A DNA stretch of 64,000 bases from Lacinutrix himadriensis (GCF_001418105.1 NZ_LIQI01000022.1:186001-250000), one strand, 5' to 3'. Positions 1-9,616 are shown, counted from the first letter of the stretch. Notes: a model not told the origin generated them from the sequence alone. Program-made: numbers and translations.

Positions 1-261
1 GGTTGGTTTTATTGCTAAAACCATATCTATAAATTTCGGAATTGGATTTCCTTCTATATTATATTCGGTGTATACTTCTGGCTTTAAATCGTAAGCATCT
101 TGATAGCGAATATGTCTTTCGTCTGGTCTTGGATGAATTGTTACTCCTTCTGCTCCAAAACGCTGTACATCTTTTGCAAACTGTACTACATTTGGCAAAT
201 CGCCACCTCTAGAATTTCGTAAAGTTGCTATCTTATTAATATTTACACTTAGTTTTGTCAT
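1..261 (-). CDS. pdxJ: Pyridoxine 5'-phosphate synthase PdxJ (partial, N-terminal 87 residues)
   Basis: PdxJ condenses 1-deoxyxylulose 5-phosphate with 3-amino-2-oxopropyl phosphate to make pyridoxine 5'-phosphate in the cytosolic vitamin B6 pathway. The visible protein starts [20 protein letters not shown], followed by the family's [11 protein letters not shown] phosphate/substrate-binding segment near residue 43. The frame is open to base 1, so the C-terminal two thirds of the TIM barrel lie outside the window. It is divergent from the CBS-domain gene at 353, and the 91-bp gap should hold both promoters. Identification rests on strong N-terminal conservation. Confidence 0.93.
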   Translation of the reverse strand, partial: MTKLSVNINKIATLRNSRGGDLPNVVQFAKDVQRFGAEGVTIHPRPDERHIRYQDAYDLKPEVYTEYNIEGNPIPKFIDMVLAIKPT

Positions 262-352
262 TATATAAAGTATTATAGTACAAAAATACAAACTAGAACA
301 AGCTTATTGTACTATTTTTTTGATTAATTTGCAGAAGTAAAAATGAAGAAAA

Positions 353-1012
353 ATGAATCTTTCTAATTATATAATAAACGACATCAAACCACTTACACTA
401 ACAGATAGCGTTCGTGATTTACAAGTGCTGTTTAACCAACTCACCTATTCCCATATTCCTATAGAAAGCAAGGAAGGTGTTTATTTAGGTTGTATTTCTG
501 AAACAGATGTACATTGCTTTGAGACTACAAAACTAGTAAGTGAAATTACATATTCCGTGGAAGGCTTTTTTGTTAGAGAAGACACCAATTGGTTAGATAC
601 ATTAGAAGCTTTTGCACAGAACTCGACGAATATCATGCCTGTTTTAAGCAAGAGCAATACTTATTTAGGATATTACGAACTTAAAGATGTTATTGGTTTG
701 TTTAATGACACTCCTTTTTTCTCGGAAGCTGGAGGTATATTAATAGTAGAGAAAGGTTTAAATGATTATTCCTTTAGCGAAATAAGTCAAATAGTAGAAT
801 CTAATGACGGAAAACTATTAGGTGCTTTTATTTCTAAAATGGAAAACGATGTAGTCCAAATAACATTAAAAGTAGGAAACACAGGATTGAATGACATTAT
901 GCAAACTTTTAGACGTTATAGCTATAATGTAGTTTCTGGACATGAAGAGGACAGTTATCTTGAAAGTCTAAAAGAACGATCAGACTATCTTAACAAATAT
1001 CTAAATATCTAA
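353..1012 (+). CDS. CBS-domain protein
   Basis: A 219-aa soluble protein with a tandem CBS (Bateman) module in residues 1-120, recognised by the pattern of a residue-40 YLGCISETDV and a residue-105 YLGYYELKDV, each closing one CBS repeat. The C-terminal 90 residues look like an ACT-like or regulatory extension. CBS pairs usually bind adenine nucleotides and regulate a partner. It lies one base before nadK, so the two are probably co-transcribed. A link to NAD or adenylate sensing is only inferred from that position. Confidence 0.8.
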   Translation: MNLSNYIINDIKPLTLTDSVRDLQVLFNQLTYSHIPIESKEGVYLGCISETDVHCFETTKLVSEITYSVEGFFVREDTNWLDTLEAFAQNSTNIMPVLSKSNTYLGYYELKDVIGLFNDTPFFSEAGGILIVEKGLNDYSFSEISQIVESNDGKLLGAFISKMENDVVQITLKVGNTGLNDIMQTFRRYSYNVVSGHEEDSYLESLKERSDYLNKYLNI

Positions 1013-1013
1013 G

Positions 1014-1886
1014 ATGAAGATAGCTATTTATAGTCAGTATTATTCCGAAAAAACCATAGATGCATTTCAAATTTTATTGCAATTGCTATTAAAGGAAGAT
1101 GTCGAAATCTGCATAGAACAAGAGTTTTTAAATCATATAAAATCTTCGATAAAAAATGCAACTATTCCATCTTTCACAGAATTAAACAGAAGTTTTGATC
1201 TATTAATAAGTATTGGTGGAGATGGTACTATTTTGCGAGCAATAACCTATGTGAAAGATTTAAACATTCCAATTGTTGGAATAAACACAGGACGTTTAGG
1301 CTTTTTAGCAACCATACGAACAGACGATATAGAAGAAGCTTTTAAAAATATTTTAAATAAAAACTATAAAATTTCCGAACGTAGTTTACTAAGTATTGAA
1401 ACCTCTCCTGAAAATACCGATATTAAAGAAATAAACTTTGCCTTAAATGAAATTGCAGTAAGTAGAAAAAACACCACTTCTATGATTACTGTAGACACCA
1501 AATTGAATGGAGAATATTTAACGTCGTACTGGAGTGATGGCTTGATAGTATCTACGCCAACTGGCTCTACAGGATATTCACTAAGTTGTGGCGGACCAGT
1601 AATAACGCCAGACACCAATAGTTTTGTATTAACTCCTATTGCGCCTCACAACCTAAGTGCAAGACCACTAGTAATACCAGACTCTACAGAAATAGAATTA
1701 ATGGTAGACGGTAGAGAAGACCAGCATTTAGTTTCTTTAGATTCTAGAATAGCCACACTAAATAATAACACCATTATAAAGATTAAAAAAGCAGATTTCA
1801 CAGTGAAAATGCTAGAGTTATTAGAAGAAAGCTTTCTAGATACACTCAGAAAAAAACTACTTTGGGGTGAGGATAAACGGAATTAA
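1014..1886 (+). CDS. nadK: NAD kinase
   Basis: This cytosolic enzyme phosphorylates NAD to NADP with ATP or polyphosphate. The diagnostic GGDGT motif is at residues 68-72. An NE motif follows near residue 145 (FALNEIAVSR), and the glycine-rich PTGSTGYSLSCGGP segment is near residue 186. The length of 290 aa is normal for the family. It starts one base after the CBS-domain gene. The next gene begins about 100 bp downstream behind its own promoter-like box, so nadK probably ends this small operon. Confidence 0.97.
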   Translation: MKIAIYSQYYSEKTIDAFQILLQLLLKEDVEICIEQEFLNHIKSSIKNATIPSFTELNRSFDLLISIGGDGTILRAITYVKDLNIPIVGINTGRLGFLATIRTDDIEEAFKNILNKNYKISERSLLSIETSPENTDIKEINFALNEIAVSRKNTTSMITVDTKLNGEYLTSYWSDGLIVSTPTGSTGYSLSCGGPVITPDTNSFVLTPIAPHNLSARPLVIPDSTEIELMVDGREDQHLVSLDSRIATLNNNTIIKIKKADFTVKMLELLEESFLDTLRKKLLWGEDKRN

Positions 1887-1936
1887 ACAATATTTTAACC
1901 GAAATACTGTTTTATTCCCATACAATTTGATTCAAA

Positions 1937-1968
1937 TTGTTATTGGCTAATCTTATTTATTATATTTG
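1937..1968 (+). promoter_or_regulatory. Bacteroidota-type promoter (TTG -33, TATATTTG -7)
   Basis: TTG at 1937-1939 is followed after 21 bp by TATATTTG at 1961-1968, a full match to the flavobacterial TTG / TAnnTTTG consensus. It sits 17 bp before the DUF6089 gene, and would drive the DUF6089-uppS-bamA unit. Confidence 0.5.
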
Positions 1969-1984
1969 CAAACTTTAATCGTAT

Positions 1985-2677
1985 ATGAGGTATTTTATTA
2001 TTATTGTAATAAGCGCTTTAACTTTTCAGCTATCGCAAGCACAAACCTATGAAATAGGTGTGTTCGCTGGTGGTAGTAATTTTATTGGTGATGTTGGTGC
2101 AACAAAGTACATTTCGCCAAACCAACCAGCAATTGGCGGTGTCTTTAAATGGAATAGAAGTGCAAGACATTCTTTTCGTTTTTCATTAATATACTCAGAA
2201 CTAGAAGCAAACGACAGCAAATCTAAAGATCCAAGAAGAAAAGAAAGAGACTACAAATTTACCAATCCAATAATTGAAGCTTCATTAGGTATCGAATTTA
2301 CTTTCCTTGATTTTAACTTACACAGTAGAAAAACAAACTCTACACCATATTTATACACAGGAATTACCGTTGCAACACACGATAATTTTCATTTCAATTT
2401 CCAGGGCGAATTAGTAGACGACGAAACGTCAAGTGTAGCCTTTGGTATACCAATGGTTTTAGGATACAAGCATCAAATAGCACAAAACTTAATACTTGCA
2501 GGAGAAGTTGGAGCGCGTTACACCTTCACAGATGAAATTGATGGAAGTGTTCCAGATGCGGTAGAAGCTTATGATAGATTTGCTTTTGGAAATCTAAATA
2601 ATAATGACTGGTATGTATTTACTGGTTTTATACTAACCTATACTTTTGGTGAAACACCTTGTTATTGTTCCTTCTAA
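1985..2677 (+). CDS. DUF6089 family outer-membrane beta-barrel-like protein
   Basis: A 230-aa protein with a signal peptide (cleaved after SQAQ near residue 20), then alternating aromatic/polar strands typical of a small outer-membrane barrel, including GVFAGGSNFIGDVG at its N terminus. DUF6089 proteins are found in Bacteroidota directly upstream of uppS and bamA, as here. The biochemical role is unknown. Its stop codon abuts the uppS start, which implies co-translation. A part in envelope assembly is inferred only from the neighbourhood. Confidence 0.82.
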   Translation: MRYFIIIVISALTFQLSQAQTYEIGVFAGGSNFIGDVGATKYISPNQPAIGGVFKWNRSARHSFRFSLIYSELEANDSKSKDPRRKERDYKFTNPIIEASLGIEFTFLDFNLHSRKTNSTPYLYTGITVATHDNFHFNFQGELVDDETSSVAFGIPMVLGYKHQIAQNLILAGEVGARYTFTDEIDGSVPDAVEAYDRFAFGNLNNNDWYVFTGFILTYTFGETPCYCSF

Positions 2678-3418
2678 ATGGATTTGAAAGAAAATATAAA
2701 TATCAACAAATTACCTAAACATCTAGCTATTATAATGGATGGCAATGGTAGATGGGCAAAACAGAAAGGTATGCTTCGTGCTTTTGGTCATGAAAATGGC
2801 ACAAAATCTGTTCGGGAAACCGTGGAAGCAACCGCAGAACTGGGTATTGAAAACCTAACGCTTTATGCTTTTTCTACAGAAAACTGGAATAGACCAAAGC
2901 TAGAGGTACAAACTTTAATGAAACTTTTAGTTTCGGCATTAAAGAAAGAGATAAAAACACTTCAAAAAAACAATATTAAATTAACTGCTATTGGTAATTT
3001 ATCCGATTTACCTTCAAAAGCACATCGCGAACTTCTAGAAGTAATAGATAAGACAAAAACAAATAACAGAATGACTCTTACGTTAGCTTTAAGCTATGGT
3101 TCAAGAGAAGAAATACTAAATACCGTTAAAAAAATAGCAATTAAAGTTAAAAATAATATAATTTCGCCCGAAAATATTGATGAATCATTTATTAATGAGC
3201 ATCTTTACACGCAAAATTTACCAGATGTAGATTTGCTGATTAGGACTAGTGGCGAACAACGTATTAGTAACTTTCTGCTTTGGCAAATTGCCTATGCAGA
3301 ATTGTATTTTACGGAAACATTATGGCCTGATTTTACAAAGCAAAATTTATACGAAGCCATAATAGAATATCAAAAAAGAGAAAGAAGATTTGGGAAAACA
3401 AGTGAACAACTTAGCTAA
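2678..3418 (+). CDS. uppS: Isoprenyl transferase (undecaprenyl diphosphate synthase)
   Basis: It adds cis-isoprene units to farnesyl diphosphate to make the C55 lipid carrier for peptidoglycan and O-antigen. The catalytic segment MDGNGRWA is at residues 20-27 with Asp21, and the RTSGEQRISNFLLWQ pyrophosphate-binding motif is near residue 190. The length of 246 aa is typical. The start abuts the previous stop with no spacer, and the 3' end overlaps the bamA frame by 29 bp, so the three genes are tightly coupled. Confidence 0.97.
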   Translation: MDLKENININKLPKHLAIIMDGNGRWAKQKGMLRAFGHENGTKSVRETVEATAELGIENLTLYAFSTENWNRPKLEVQTLMKLLVSALKKEIKTLQKNNIKLTAIGNLSDLPSKAHRELLEVIDKTKTNNRMTLTLALSYGSREEILNTVKKIAIKVKNNIISPENIDESFINEHLYTQNLPDVDLLIRTSGEQRISNFLLWQIAYAELYFTETLWPDFTKQNLYEAIIEYQKRERRFGKTSEQLS

Positions 3419-6020
3419 GCTAAAGTATTTAAAAATAAGTACTAAACATTTTTTAGCAGTAATAGTAACCATATTTAGTTTAAGCACTTATGCTCAACAA
3501 ACTACATTTACAAAAGGTAACAAATACACTATTGCAGAAATTACAGTAAATGGTAATACATCATTTAGTGAGCAAACCATTATTACCTATTCTGGTTTAA
3601 GAAAAGGAAGCGAAATACAGATTCCTGGTGAGGACATTAGTGCTGCCATTAAAAAACTGTGGAACTCCAATCTTTTTAATGATATCGACATCTATCTATT
3701 AAAAGTAGAAGACAACAATGCATTCTTAGAAATTAGATTATCTGACTTACCAGAACTTAATGCTCTTAAAATTACAGGAGTTAGAAAAAGTAAAAGAGAA
3801 ACGATAACAAAAGAAAACAAGCTTGAAGATGGAGTTAAGGTTACAGAAAACCTGGTAACTACTACAAAAAACTACTTACAAAACAAGTATAAAAAAGATG
3901 GTTTCTATAACGCGAAAGTTAATATTAACACGATAGAAGTTGTAGACACTTTAAAGAAAGCTAAAGTCAACATGGTTTTAGCAATAGATAGAGGTAAAAA
4001 AGTTAAAGTAAAAGATATTGTATTTACTGGTAATTCTGTTTTAACAGATAAAAAGCTACGTGGTACAATGAAGAACACCAAAAAAAGAGTCTACCCTAGA
4101 CTTTGGAAACGTTCTAAATATATAGAAGAAGACTATAAAACAGACTTAACCAGTTTAATAAACAAGTATAAAGAAAACGGTTATAGAGATGCTAGAATAC
4201 TATCTGACAGCTTAATAAAAAACGAAGACAACACCGTTTCTTTAAAAATTAATCTAGAAGAAGGAGAAAAATATAGCTTTGGAGATATTTCATTTATTGG
4301 TAACACAGTATATTCTGACGAGCAATTAAAAAGAGTGCTACGTGTTAATAAAGGAGAAACCTACAATGGTGTTTTACTACAAGAAAGAATTGCAGACAAT
4401 ACGAAACCAGACGCAGCAGATTTAACCAATTTATATCAGAATAACGGTTATTTATTTTCTACTATAAACCCAGTAGAAGTTAATGCAGAAGGTAATGTTA
4501 TTGATATGGAAATTAGAATTGCTGAAGGAAAACCTACCTATTTCAATAGTGTAACGGTACATGGTAATGATGTTACAAACGATAAAGTAATTTACCGTGA
4601 ACTTCGTACCAGACCAGGACAATTATATAGTAAAGCAAATGTAGTTCGTACTATTAGAGAATTAAGTCAATTAGGATTCTTTGATGCAGAACAAATATCT
4701 ACAGACTTTAAAAATCCAAACCCTAACGAAGGTACTATCGATCTACAATATGGTGTTGTAGAAACTGGTTCTAGCCAAATAGAACTACAAGGTGGTTATG
4801 GTGGAGGTGGTTTTATTGGAACCCTAGGTTTATCCTTTAATAACTTTTCTATTAAAAACATTTTAAATAAAAAAGCATACAAACCTGTACCTCGTGGTGA
4901 TGGTCAAAAACTAGCACTTCGTTTACAAGCAAGTAAATTTTACCAAACGTATAGTTTCTCATTTACAGAACCATGGTTAGGTGGTAAAAAACCAGTACAA
5001 TTTTCTACGTCTGTTTCACACTCTAAGCAATTTTTATACGATTCAAGTACCGGAAATGCAGATAAAGACAAGCGTTTTAATATTACAGGTATATCTGTTG
5101 GTTTAGCAAAAAGACTTTCTGTTCCTGATGATTACTTTACACTTTCTCAAGCGGTAAGTTTCCAACACTATGATTTAAAAAATTATAACACTGGACTATT
5201 TACTTTTGGTGATGGTTATTCAAACAATCTAGCATACACTATTGGTTTAAGCAGAAATAACACATACAACGATCCTGTTTTCCCAACAGGAGGTTCTAAC
5301 TTCAATGTAAGTGCAAAATTATCTTTACCATATTCTTTATTTAATAATGTAGATTATGGTGAATTAGCAGACGAAAGAGCAGAATTAATGGAAACCACGA
5401 ATGGTAATGATGATGCTTTTACTAGAATATCAGAAATAGATCAAGAACGTTTTAAAATGTTAGAATTTTACAAAATAAAATTCAAAGCAGACTGGTATAC
5501 AGAAGTCTTAAAAATTGGTAAAAACAGCTTAGTATTACGTCCTAGTTTAGAATTTGGTTTCTTAGGAGCGTATAATAATGATAGAGGTGTTATTCCTTTC
5601 GAACGTTTCTTCGTAGGTGGAGATGGTTTAGGTAGCTATAGTTTAGATGGTAGAGAATCTATTGCTTTACGTGGTTATGAAAACCAATCTATACAACCAG
5701 TAGATGAAGATGGCTTTGTAACAAGTGATGGTGGTTCTATTTATAACAAGTTCTCTTTAGAATTACGTTACCCAATTACATTAAAACCATCCGCAAAAAT
5801 TTATATGTTAGGTTTTCTAGAAGGTGGTATCGCTTATAATAACTTTAAAGACTACAATCCTTTTGATCTTAAAAGATCTTCAGGTCTAGGTCTACGTTTA
5901 TTCATGCCTGCTTTCGGATTATTAGGAATTGATTTCGGTTATGGGTTTGATAGTATTCCAGGGCAACCAAATCAAATAAGTGGATGGCAAACTCACTTTA
6001 TTATTGGACAACAATTCTAG
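3390..6020 (+). CDS. bamA: Outer membrane protein assembly factor BamA
   Basis: BamA is the central barrel of the BAM complex, which folds and inserts outer-membrane proteins. A signal peptide ends at YAQQ (about residue 36). Five POTRA domains follow to about residue 430, each with VxGN or ITG motifs, then a 16-strand barrel with the conserved FFVGG and a C-terminal aromatic (GQQF). The first possible start is TTG at 3390, inside uppS. GTG at 3402 is an alternative, and there is no good ATG. The length of 876 aa is normal. It is co-transcribed with uppS. Confidence 0.95.
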   Translation: MGKQVNNLAKLKYLKISTKHFLAVIVTIFSLSTYAQQTTFTKGNKYTIAEITVNGNTSFSEQTIITYSGLRKGSEIQIPGEDISAAIKKLWNSNLFNDIDIYLLKVEDNNAFLEIRLSDLPELNALKITGVRKSKRETITKENKLEDGVKVTENLVTTTKNYLQNKYKKDGFYNAKVNINTIEVVDTLKKAKVNMVLAIDRGKKVKVKDIVFTGNSVLTDKKLRGTMKNTKKRVYPRLWKRSKYIEEDYKTDLTSLINKYKENGYRDARILSDSLIKNEDNTVSLKINLEEGEKYSFGDISFIGNTVYSDEQLKRVLRVNKGETYNGVLLQERIADNTKPDAADLTNLYQNNGYLFSTINPVEVNAEGNVIDMEIRIAEGKPTYFNSVTVHGNDVTNDKVIYRELRTRPGQLYSKANVVRTIRELSQLGFFDAEQISTDFKNPNPNEGTIDLQYGVVETGSSQIELQGGYGGGGFIGTLGLSFNNFSIKNILNKKAYKPVPRGDGQKLALRLQASKFYQTYSFSFTEPWLGGKKPVQFSTSVSHSKQFLYDSSTGNADKDKRFNITGISVGLAKRLSVPDDYFTLSQAVSFQHYDLKNYNTGLFTFGDGYSNNLAYTIGLSRNNTYNDPVFPTGGSNFNVSAKLSLPYSLFNNVDYGELADERAELMETTNGNDDAFTRISEIDQERFKMLEFYKIKFKADWYTEVLKIGKNSLVLRPSLEFGFLGAYNNDRGVIPFERFFVGGDGLGSYSLDGRESIALRGYENQSIQPVDEDGFVTSDGGSIYNKFSLELRYPITLKPSAKIYMLGFLEGGIAYNNFKDYNPFDLKRSSGLGLRLFMPAFGLLGIDFGYGFDSIPGQPNQISGWQTHFIIGQQF

Positions 6021-6272
6021 AAAATATTGCATCTCAATGCTATAGGTATTGATAACAAATTTGATTATTTTTCTAACCAAAATAAGAACCTAAAAAAATT
6101 TGGCACGATATTTTCTATTAACATTTTGATTATTTAAAAGAAGAATTAAAATTTTTAAAATTAAAATTCGTTAATTTTGAAAAGCTTAATTCCAAAAATG
6201 ACAAAAAACTATAAATAATCGTTTGTCCTTTTTAGAGTTTATAAAGCCAATAATTTATAAAATATAAAACAG

Positions 6273-7292
6273 ATGAAATTAAAAGTTCTTTTTTTACTGG
6301 CAATTGTATTCATGCTTAGCATATCTACTACTCAAGCACAACGTGGTGTAAGAATAGGATATATTGATACCGAGTACATTTTAGAAAACATACCGGAATA
6401 CCAAGAAGCAACTACACAGCTAGAAAGTAAAGTTCAAAAATGGAAATCTGAAATAGACTCTCGTTTAGGTGTAATAGAACAAAAACGAAAAGACTTAAGT
6501 AACGAAAAAACGCTTTTAACTAGTGAACTTGTTAAGGAACGTGAAGAAGATCTTGATTTTGAAGAACTAGAGATATTAGAATACCAACAAAATAGATTTG
6601 GTCCTACTGGTGATTTAATGATTCAAAAAAGACAATTAATTCAACCAATACAAGATCAAATATTTGCAGCAGTACAAGATATAGCTTCTACAAAAAAGTA
6701 TGATTTTATATTCGATAAATCGGCAGACGTAGTAATGCTTTATTCGGCAGATAGATTTGATATTAGTGAACAAGTTATTAGAGCTATTGTACGTACCTCT
6801 AAACGTGATCAAGCAAATTCTAAAAAAGAAAGAAAAAATGCTAAAGACGAAGAAGTTGTTCCTGAAGTAAACGAAACATTAGATGCTAGAAAACAAGCAT
6901 TGGAAGATAAAAAAGCAACCCGTGCAGCGGAAGCAGAACAACGCAGAAAAGAAATTCTAGAAGCACGTGAAGCTAAAAAAGAAGCAGCACAAAACAGAAG
7001 AGATAGTATTCTTCAAGCTAGAAAAGAACTAAAAGAAGGTACACTTGATGAAAAAAGTAATACCGAAGACCAAAAAGAAGCAAGTGCAGCCTCAGGAGAT
7101 GAAAAGGACACTAAAACAACAGATGGTAAAGAACCTACCACTAGAGAAGAAGAAGCCGCAAAAAAAATAAGAGATAGAGAAGCACGCAAACAAGAACTAG
7201 AAGAAAGAAAAGCGAAAATATTAGAAGCGCGTAGAAAAGCAAAAGAAGAACGCGAAAACAATAATGCCGAAGAAGAAGGCGAAGATAATTAA
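6273..7292 (+). CDS. OmpH/Skp family periplasmic chaperone with long charged C-terminal extension
   Basis: It has a signal peptide (cleavage after TTQAQ, about residue 22), then an OmpH/Skp domain to about residue 175 beginning RIGYIDTEYILENIPEY. Skp holds unfolded barrels for BamA in the periplasm. Residues 180-339 form an extra Lys/Glu/Arg-rich, probably coiled-coil tail with repeated (E/K)ARK-type heptads, so the protein is about twice the usual Skp length. A second, normal-length OmpH follows 30 bp downstream. The setting after bamA supports the role. Confidence 0.88.
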   Translation: MKLKVLFLLAIVFMLSISTTQAQRGVRIGYIDTEYILENIPEYQEATTQLESKVQKWKSEIDSRLGVIEQKRKDLSNEKTLLTSELVKEREEDLDFEELEILEYQQNRFGPTGDLMIQKRQLIQPIQDQIFAAVQDIASTKKYDFIFDKSADVVMLYSADRFDISEQVIRAIVRTSKRDQANSKKERKNAKDEEVVPEVNETLDARKQALEDKKATRAAEAEQRRKEILEAREAKKEAAQNRRDSILQARKELKEGTLDEKSNTEDQKEASAASGDEKDTKTTDGKEPTTREEEAAKKIRDREARKQELEERKAKILEARRKAKEERENNNAEEEGEDN

Positions 7293-7322
7293 CAATTTAT
7301 AACACACATTAAACTATTAAAA

Positions 7323-7832
7323 ATGAAACAAATTAAAACTTTATTATTAGCAGCAACATTATTTATTGCAGGAACAAGCTTTATGCAAGCACAAACTACA
7401 GTTGCGCATATAAACACACAAGATCTTATTGCTGCAATGCCTGCAATGAAAACGGCACAAGCTGAAATGGACAAACTAGGTAAAACCTATGAAGCTGACA
7501 TTAAATCAATGGTTACTGAGTACCAAAACAAAATGAAATTATATGATGCAGAAGCTGCTACTAAAACTGCAGAAGAAAATCAAAAACGTATGGTAGAAGT
7601 GCAAACAATGCAACAAAACATACAAGCATACCAAGGTCAAGCACAACAAGACATGCAAAAGAAAGAAGTAGACTTACTTAAGCCTATTACTGAAAAAGCA
7701 AAAGCTGCAATTTTAAAAGTAGCAAAAGCACAAGGTTTTAACTATGTATTAGATTCTACTCAAGGTGGTGGCGTTATCATGGCAGAAGGTAAAGATTTAC
7801 TTGCTGATGTTAAAAAAGAATTAGGTTTCTAA
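7323..7832 (+). CDS. OmpH/Skp family periplasmic chaperone
   Basis: A 169-aa protein with a signal peptide ending MQAQ (residue 24) and the OmpH start VAHINTQDLIAAMPAM, then a long helical hairpin (residues 40-130) and the closing segment around FNYVLDSTQGGGVIMAEG. This is a standard Skp-like holdase for outer-membrane proteins. It is the tandem partner of the longer OmpH gene just upstream. A strong terminator hairpin follows 22 bp after its stop. Confidence 0.92.
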   Translation: MKQIKTLLLAATLFIAGTSFMQAQTTVAHINTQDLIAAMPAMKTAQAEMDKLGKTYEADIKSMVTEYQNKMKLYDAEAATKTAEENQKRMVEVQTMQQNIQAYQGQAQQDMQKKEVDLLKPITEKAKAAILKVAKAQGFNYVLDSTQGGGVIMAEGKDLLADVKKELGF

Positions 7833-7854
7833 TTAACATTTACCCAGAACAATT

Positions 7855-7888
7855 AAAAAGCTGTCTTTTAAAAAGACAGCTTTTTTTT
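7855..7888 (+). terminator. Intrinsic terminator after the bamA-skp unit
   Basis: A perfect 15-bp stem (7855-7869 with 7871-7885, core GCTGTC/GACAGC) runs into a T tract. It closes the OmpH gene on the plus strand. Confidence 0.85.
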
Positions 7889-7932
7889 ATGCCATAAACT
7901 TTAAAACTATTTAAAAGGAATTATTTACTTTT

Positions 7933-8730
7933 ATGAGCAATAAACAAAACATGAGCAAACAAGCTATTGGTATTTTTGATTCTGGTGTTGGTGGTACTTC
8001 TATATGGAGAGAACTTAACGCTTTACTTCCGCATGAAAACACTATTTATTTAGCGGATAGCAAATATGCTCCTTATGGTAATAAAAGTAAAGAAGAAATA
8101 ATTGCATTAAGTAAAAAGAATACAGAACTGTTATTAGACAAAGGCTGTAAGCTCATTGTAGTAGCTTGTAATACAGCAACTACTAATGCCGTACAACATT
8201 TACGCGAAAACTATAATGTGCCATTTATAGGCATCGAGCCAGCGATTAAACCTGCTGCATTAAATACAAAAACAAAAAACATTGGTATTCTTGCTACAAA
8301 AGGAACCCTTTCTAGTGAGTTGTTTCATAAAACAACCGATTTATTTACTAATGATATTCAAGTTATAGAGCAAGTAGGCGAAGGTATTGTGCCTTTAATT
8401 GAAAATGGTAATGTGGATAGCAAAGAAATGAAAGCGCTTCTACAAGTATACTTAAAACCGATGCTGGATGCTAATATAGATTATCTAGTTTTGGGCTGCA
8501 CACACTATCCGTATTTAATTCCGCAGTTATTAGAAATACTACCAAGTCATGTGAAAATAATAGATTCTGGTGAAGCGGTTGCTAAACAAACCAAAGCGGT
8601 TCTAAGACAACATGAACTTTTAAACAACACTACCAATAAACCAAAACTGCAATTCTATTCTAACGGAAACCCAAAAGTGATGTCGCAACTTTTAGGGGAA
8701 GGCTTTGAAGTCGATTATTTAGATTTTTAA
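7933..8730 (+). CDS. murI: Glutamate racemase
   Basis: MurI interconverts L- and D-glutamate for peptidoglycan. The N terminus carries IGIFDSGVGG at residues 12-21, the first catalytic cysteine lies in VVACNTATT (Cys79), and the second in LGCTHYPYL. The length of 265 aa is normal. The first ATG is at 7933, and an internal ATG six codons later (MSKQAIG) could also serve. It follows a terminator, so it has its own promoter. Confidence 0.95.
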   Translation: MSNKQNMSKQAIGIFDSGVGGTSIWRELNALLPHENTIYLADSKYAPYGNKSKEEIIALSKKNTELLLDKGCKLIVVACNTATTNAVQHLRENYNVPFIGIEPAIKPAALNTKTKNIGILATKGTLSSELFHKTTDLFTNDIQVIEQVGEGIVPLIENGNVDSKEMKALLQVYLKPMLDANIDYLVLGCTHYPYLIPQLLEILPSHVKIIDSGEAVAKQTKAVLRQHELLNNTTNKPKLQFYSNGNPKVMSQLLGEGFEVDYLDF

Positions 8731-8956
8731 ATATATTCTATTTTACTATTGAAGTTCTATTTGCGTTAGCGATTACTCATCGGTAATACTTTTAAATAAT
8801 GAAATCGTGAATGCTATGCATTTGTAGTAACACCCTTTTTCACGTCAGTTCGAGTAATGCGCTAAAGGAGCATTGTATCGAGAACACGAAAAAAAGATAC
8901 AACGGAAAGCAAGCCCCTTGTGGTAACCTGCCTGCAGGCAGGCAGGCGCCAAAAAA
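8731..8956. repeat. Non-coding spacer made of intergenic repeat pieces
   Basis: The 226-bp gap between convergent murI and the gamma-carbonic-anhydrase gene has no credible gene. It holds an imperfect inverted repeat at 8844-8890 (GTTCGAG...ATGC / GCAT...TCGAGAAC). A perfect 16-bp palindrome follows at 8927-8942 (CCTGCCTG/CAGGCAGG) with extra CAGG units. It is locally far more GC-rich than the genome around it. Confidence 0.6.
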
Positions 8957-9472
8957 TTACTCCTTAAACCAACCAGAATATTTCACATAGTTTTCGGCAA
9001 TGCGATTAATCTCCCCATGAATTAATTCTTTACTAATATCTTTTACTTTTTTAGCTGGAACGCCGGCGTAAATAGTACCTGCTTCTACTCTAGTATTTGC
9101 GGTTACTACCGCTCCTGCAGCTACAATACTATTACTTTCTATCACGCAATCGTCCATAACAATACTTCCCATTCCTATTAAAACATTATCGTGAATAGTA
9201 CAACCATGAACGATGGCATTATGACCAATAGAGACGTTATTCCCAATAGTTGTTGGTGATTTTTGATAAGTGGCATGAATTACAGCACCATCTTGCACAT
9301 TCACTTTGTTGCCCATTTTTATAAAATGAACATCGCCACGAATGACTGCGTTAAACCATACGCTACATTGGCTTCCAAAACTTACTTCGCCAACTATGGT
9401 TGCGTTTTCTGCTACGAAGCAGTCTTCTGGTATTTGTGGATGTTTATTATTTACTGGTAGTATTACTGGCAT
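8957..9472 (-). CDS. Gamma carbonic anhydrase family protein (left-handed beta-helix)
   Basis: A 171-aa hexapeptide-repeat protein of the PaaY/YrdA/gamma-CA type. It shows GDVHFIKMGNKVNVQDGAVIH near residue 45, and IGHNAIVHGCTIHDNVLIGMG near residue 82, with the three histidines that bind the metal between trimer subunits. Some members hydrate CO2, and others have no shown activity. It stands alone on the minus strand with intergenic hairpin repeats on both sides. Family assignment is firm, substrate is not. Confidence 0.9.
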   Translation of the reverse strand: MPVILPVNNKHPQIPEDCFVAENATIVGEVSFGSQCSVWFNAVIRGDVHFIKMGNKVNVQDGAVIHATYQKSPTTIGNNVSIGHNAIVHGCTIHDNVLIGMGSIVMDDCVIESNSIVAAGAVVTANTRVEAGTIYAGVPAKKVKDISKELIHGEINRIAENYVKYSGWFKE

Positions 9473-9509
9473 AATTGATTGCTTTATGTTCGTTTTAATT
9501 TATTCTTAG

Positions 9510-9537
9510 AGATTTCTCGACATGCTCGAAATGACAA
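9510..9537. repeat. Dispersed intergenic hairpin repeat, TCGA type
   Basis: A 28-nt element (AGATTTCTCGACATGCTC then GAAATGACAA) that recurs with one mismatch at 27929-27956. It lies just upstream of the gamma-CA gene. Confidence 0.7.
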
Positions 9538-9616
9538 TGGCTGTATTATATAAATTCTTGCTTCGCTCGAATGCTTTAGACCTTCTTAATCTGTTACAGC
9601 ATCATTCTTATTAATT

